From contig JBJKZD010000009.1 in NCBI GenBank assembly GCA_045560765.1, positions 310,001 through 374,000 on the forward strand: a stretch of 64,000 nt of DNA, given 5' to 3'. The stretch is from UBA9926 sp913064795. Lineage in GTDB: Bacteria; Pseudomonadota; Gammaproteobacteria; Pseudomonadales; Azotimanducaceae. The notes under the pieces are model-generated. The model was not told the origin of the DNA. It searched no databases and saw only the letters and a program-made list of their open reading frames with translations. The position numbers were made by a program, and so were the translations under genes. Positions 63,610-64,000 of the stretch are shown one piece after another. Positions within the stretch are counted from its first letter, which is position 1. Each line of letters starts with the position of its first letter.

Positions 63610-64000
63610 AGCCCGCGTCCTCCAATCATCAAGGCAGGTTAACCGAGGGACGTTTGCCTGACCTGGGTCCTGGCTTTTTCCTGGGACTTTGCTCGATGAC
63701 CGATTAAAACTCGGTTTGAGCAACCTAGTCATAATGCCCAGCCGCTCGACTCTCAGCATCCGATCAAACAGCCTCTGGAGATGGTTTCCCCATTGACGGT
63801 CCAGCCCAGTCTCAGGCCTTGGACTCGCCAATTGAGGCTTACGTCTGGTCTAATCCGGCTTTTGATCGATAATTTCGAACCGAGATGTCAGATAAAAAAA
63901 ATGGGTTGACGACAACGCGATAGCCGGTTTTAATCCGCCACCTTTTGACCCAGACCACAACCATGCCGACCCTTTTTCTTGAAAACTTGATCCTGATTTT
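63610..64000. other. right-hand edge, no complete gene
   Basis: There are 391 bp after the second monooxygenase. I see no complete gene. An ATG at 63963 opens a frame (MPTLFLENLILI) that runs off the window and could be the start of a further plus-strand gene, but no clear ribosome site precedes it. Opposite-strand frames here look like chance. Confidence 0.35.

Noticed and set aside
63418..63831. 137-codon minus-strand frame at the right edge
   Set aside because: It lies mostly antisense to the monooxygenase 3' end and has no family likeness or ribosome site.
63963..64000. Start of a new plus-strand gene at the window edge
   Set aside because: Only 12 codons are visible and no ribosome binding site precedes the ATG, so it cannot be supported as a feature of its own.

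Overview
The window looks like the chromosome of a heterotrophic, probably marine, gammaproteobacterium. This is an inference from content: a TonB-dependent receptor, a YbiT-type ABC-F ATPase very like the enterobacterial one, many acyl-CoA, flavin and esterase enzymes, a spinster-type MFS carrier, TPR-sulfotransferase and TPR-oxygenase fusions, and a base composition near half G+C throughout. I see no rRNA, tRNA, CRISPR array, integrase, transposase or phage gene.

Layout. 0.2-3.5 kb (minus): a tightly spaced acyl-CoA dehydrogenase pair and a VOC epimerase-like enzyme. 3.8-4.5 kb (plus): a glutathione transferase-like protein. 4.6-15.3 kb (minus): an envelope and peptide block made of a PPOX flavoprotein, a secreted S9 peptidase, a small exported protein, a methyltransferase, a TonB receptor, a TPR/2OG-Fe(II) oxygenase and an exported pyroglutamyl-peptidase-like protein whose catalytic Cys is Ser. 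16.1-20.4 kb (plus): a VOC protein, a fused PyrD-PyrK dihydroorotate dehydrogenase-like flavoenzyme and a Baeyer-Villiger monooxygenase. 20.6-23.9 kb (minus): a GH3 glycosidase with PA14 and a response regulator. 24-31.8 kb: a luciferase-like oxidoreductase, an amine oxidase, a GPH transporter, IlvE, a PPOX protein, a dienelactone hydrolase and a 2OG oxygenase. 31.9-35.8 kb (minus): a molybdenum hydroxylase operon (FAD subunit, 2Fe-2S subunit, Mo subunit, MoaD-like protein). 36-41.8 kb: a carboxylesterase, a GST, a Ddn-like protein, and a GPH transporter coupled to an aldo-keto reductase. 41.9-44.8 kb: an M16 metalloprotease lipoprotein. 44.9-51.9 kb (minus): an alkenal-reductase-like MDR, a TPR-sulfotransferase, an MsbA-like ABC exporter, a UMF1-type MFS and a CaiB/BaiF CoA-transferase. 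52.2-63.6 kb: a cupin, a luciferase-like protein, an SDR, ybiT, a spinster MFS, an orphan peptide-binding protein and a second Baeyer-Villiger monooxygenase.

The genes fit uptake and oxidative breakdown of lipids, steroid- or terpenoid-like ring compounds and peptides: ring oxidation by the monooxygenases, ester cleavage, CoA transfer, acyl-CoA dehydrogenation and carbonyl reduction. The actual substrates are not visible from sequence.

Two features cut across the window. First, six long genes are broken by small indels, several of them beside homopolymers and some in compensating pairs. This fits uncorrected base-calling errors better than decay, and the split genes are annotated here as single loci. 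Second, several spacers, and one lipoprotein linker, contain short degenerate tandem repeats with different units (14, 15, 15, 16, 17 and 18 bp). The clearest is a nine-copy 17-bp array that fills the space between two convergent genes. Start codons were moved where a better ribosome binding site or the family N-terminus supports it.
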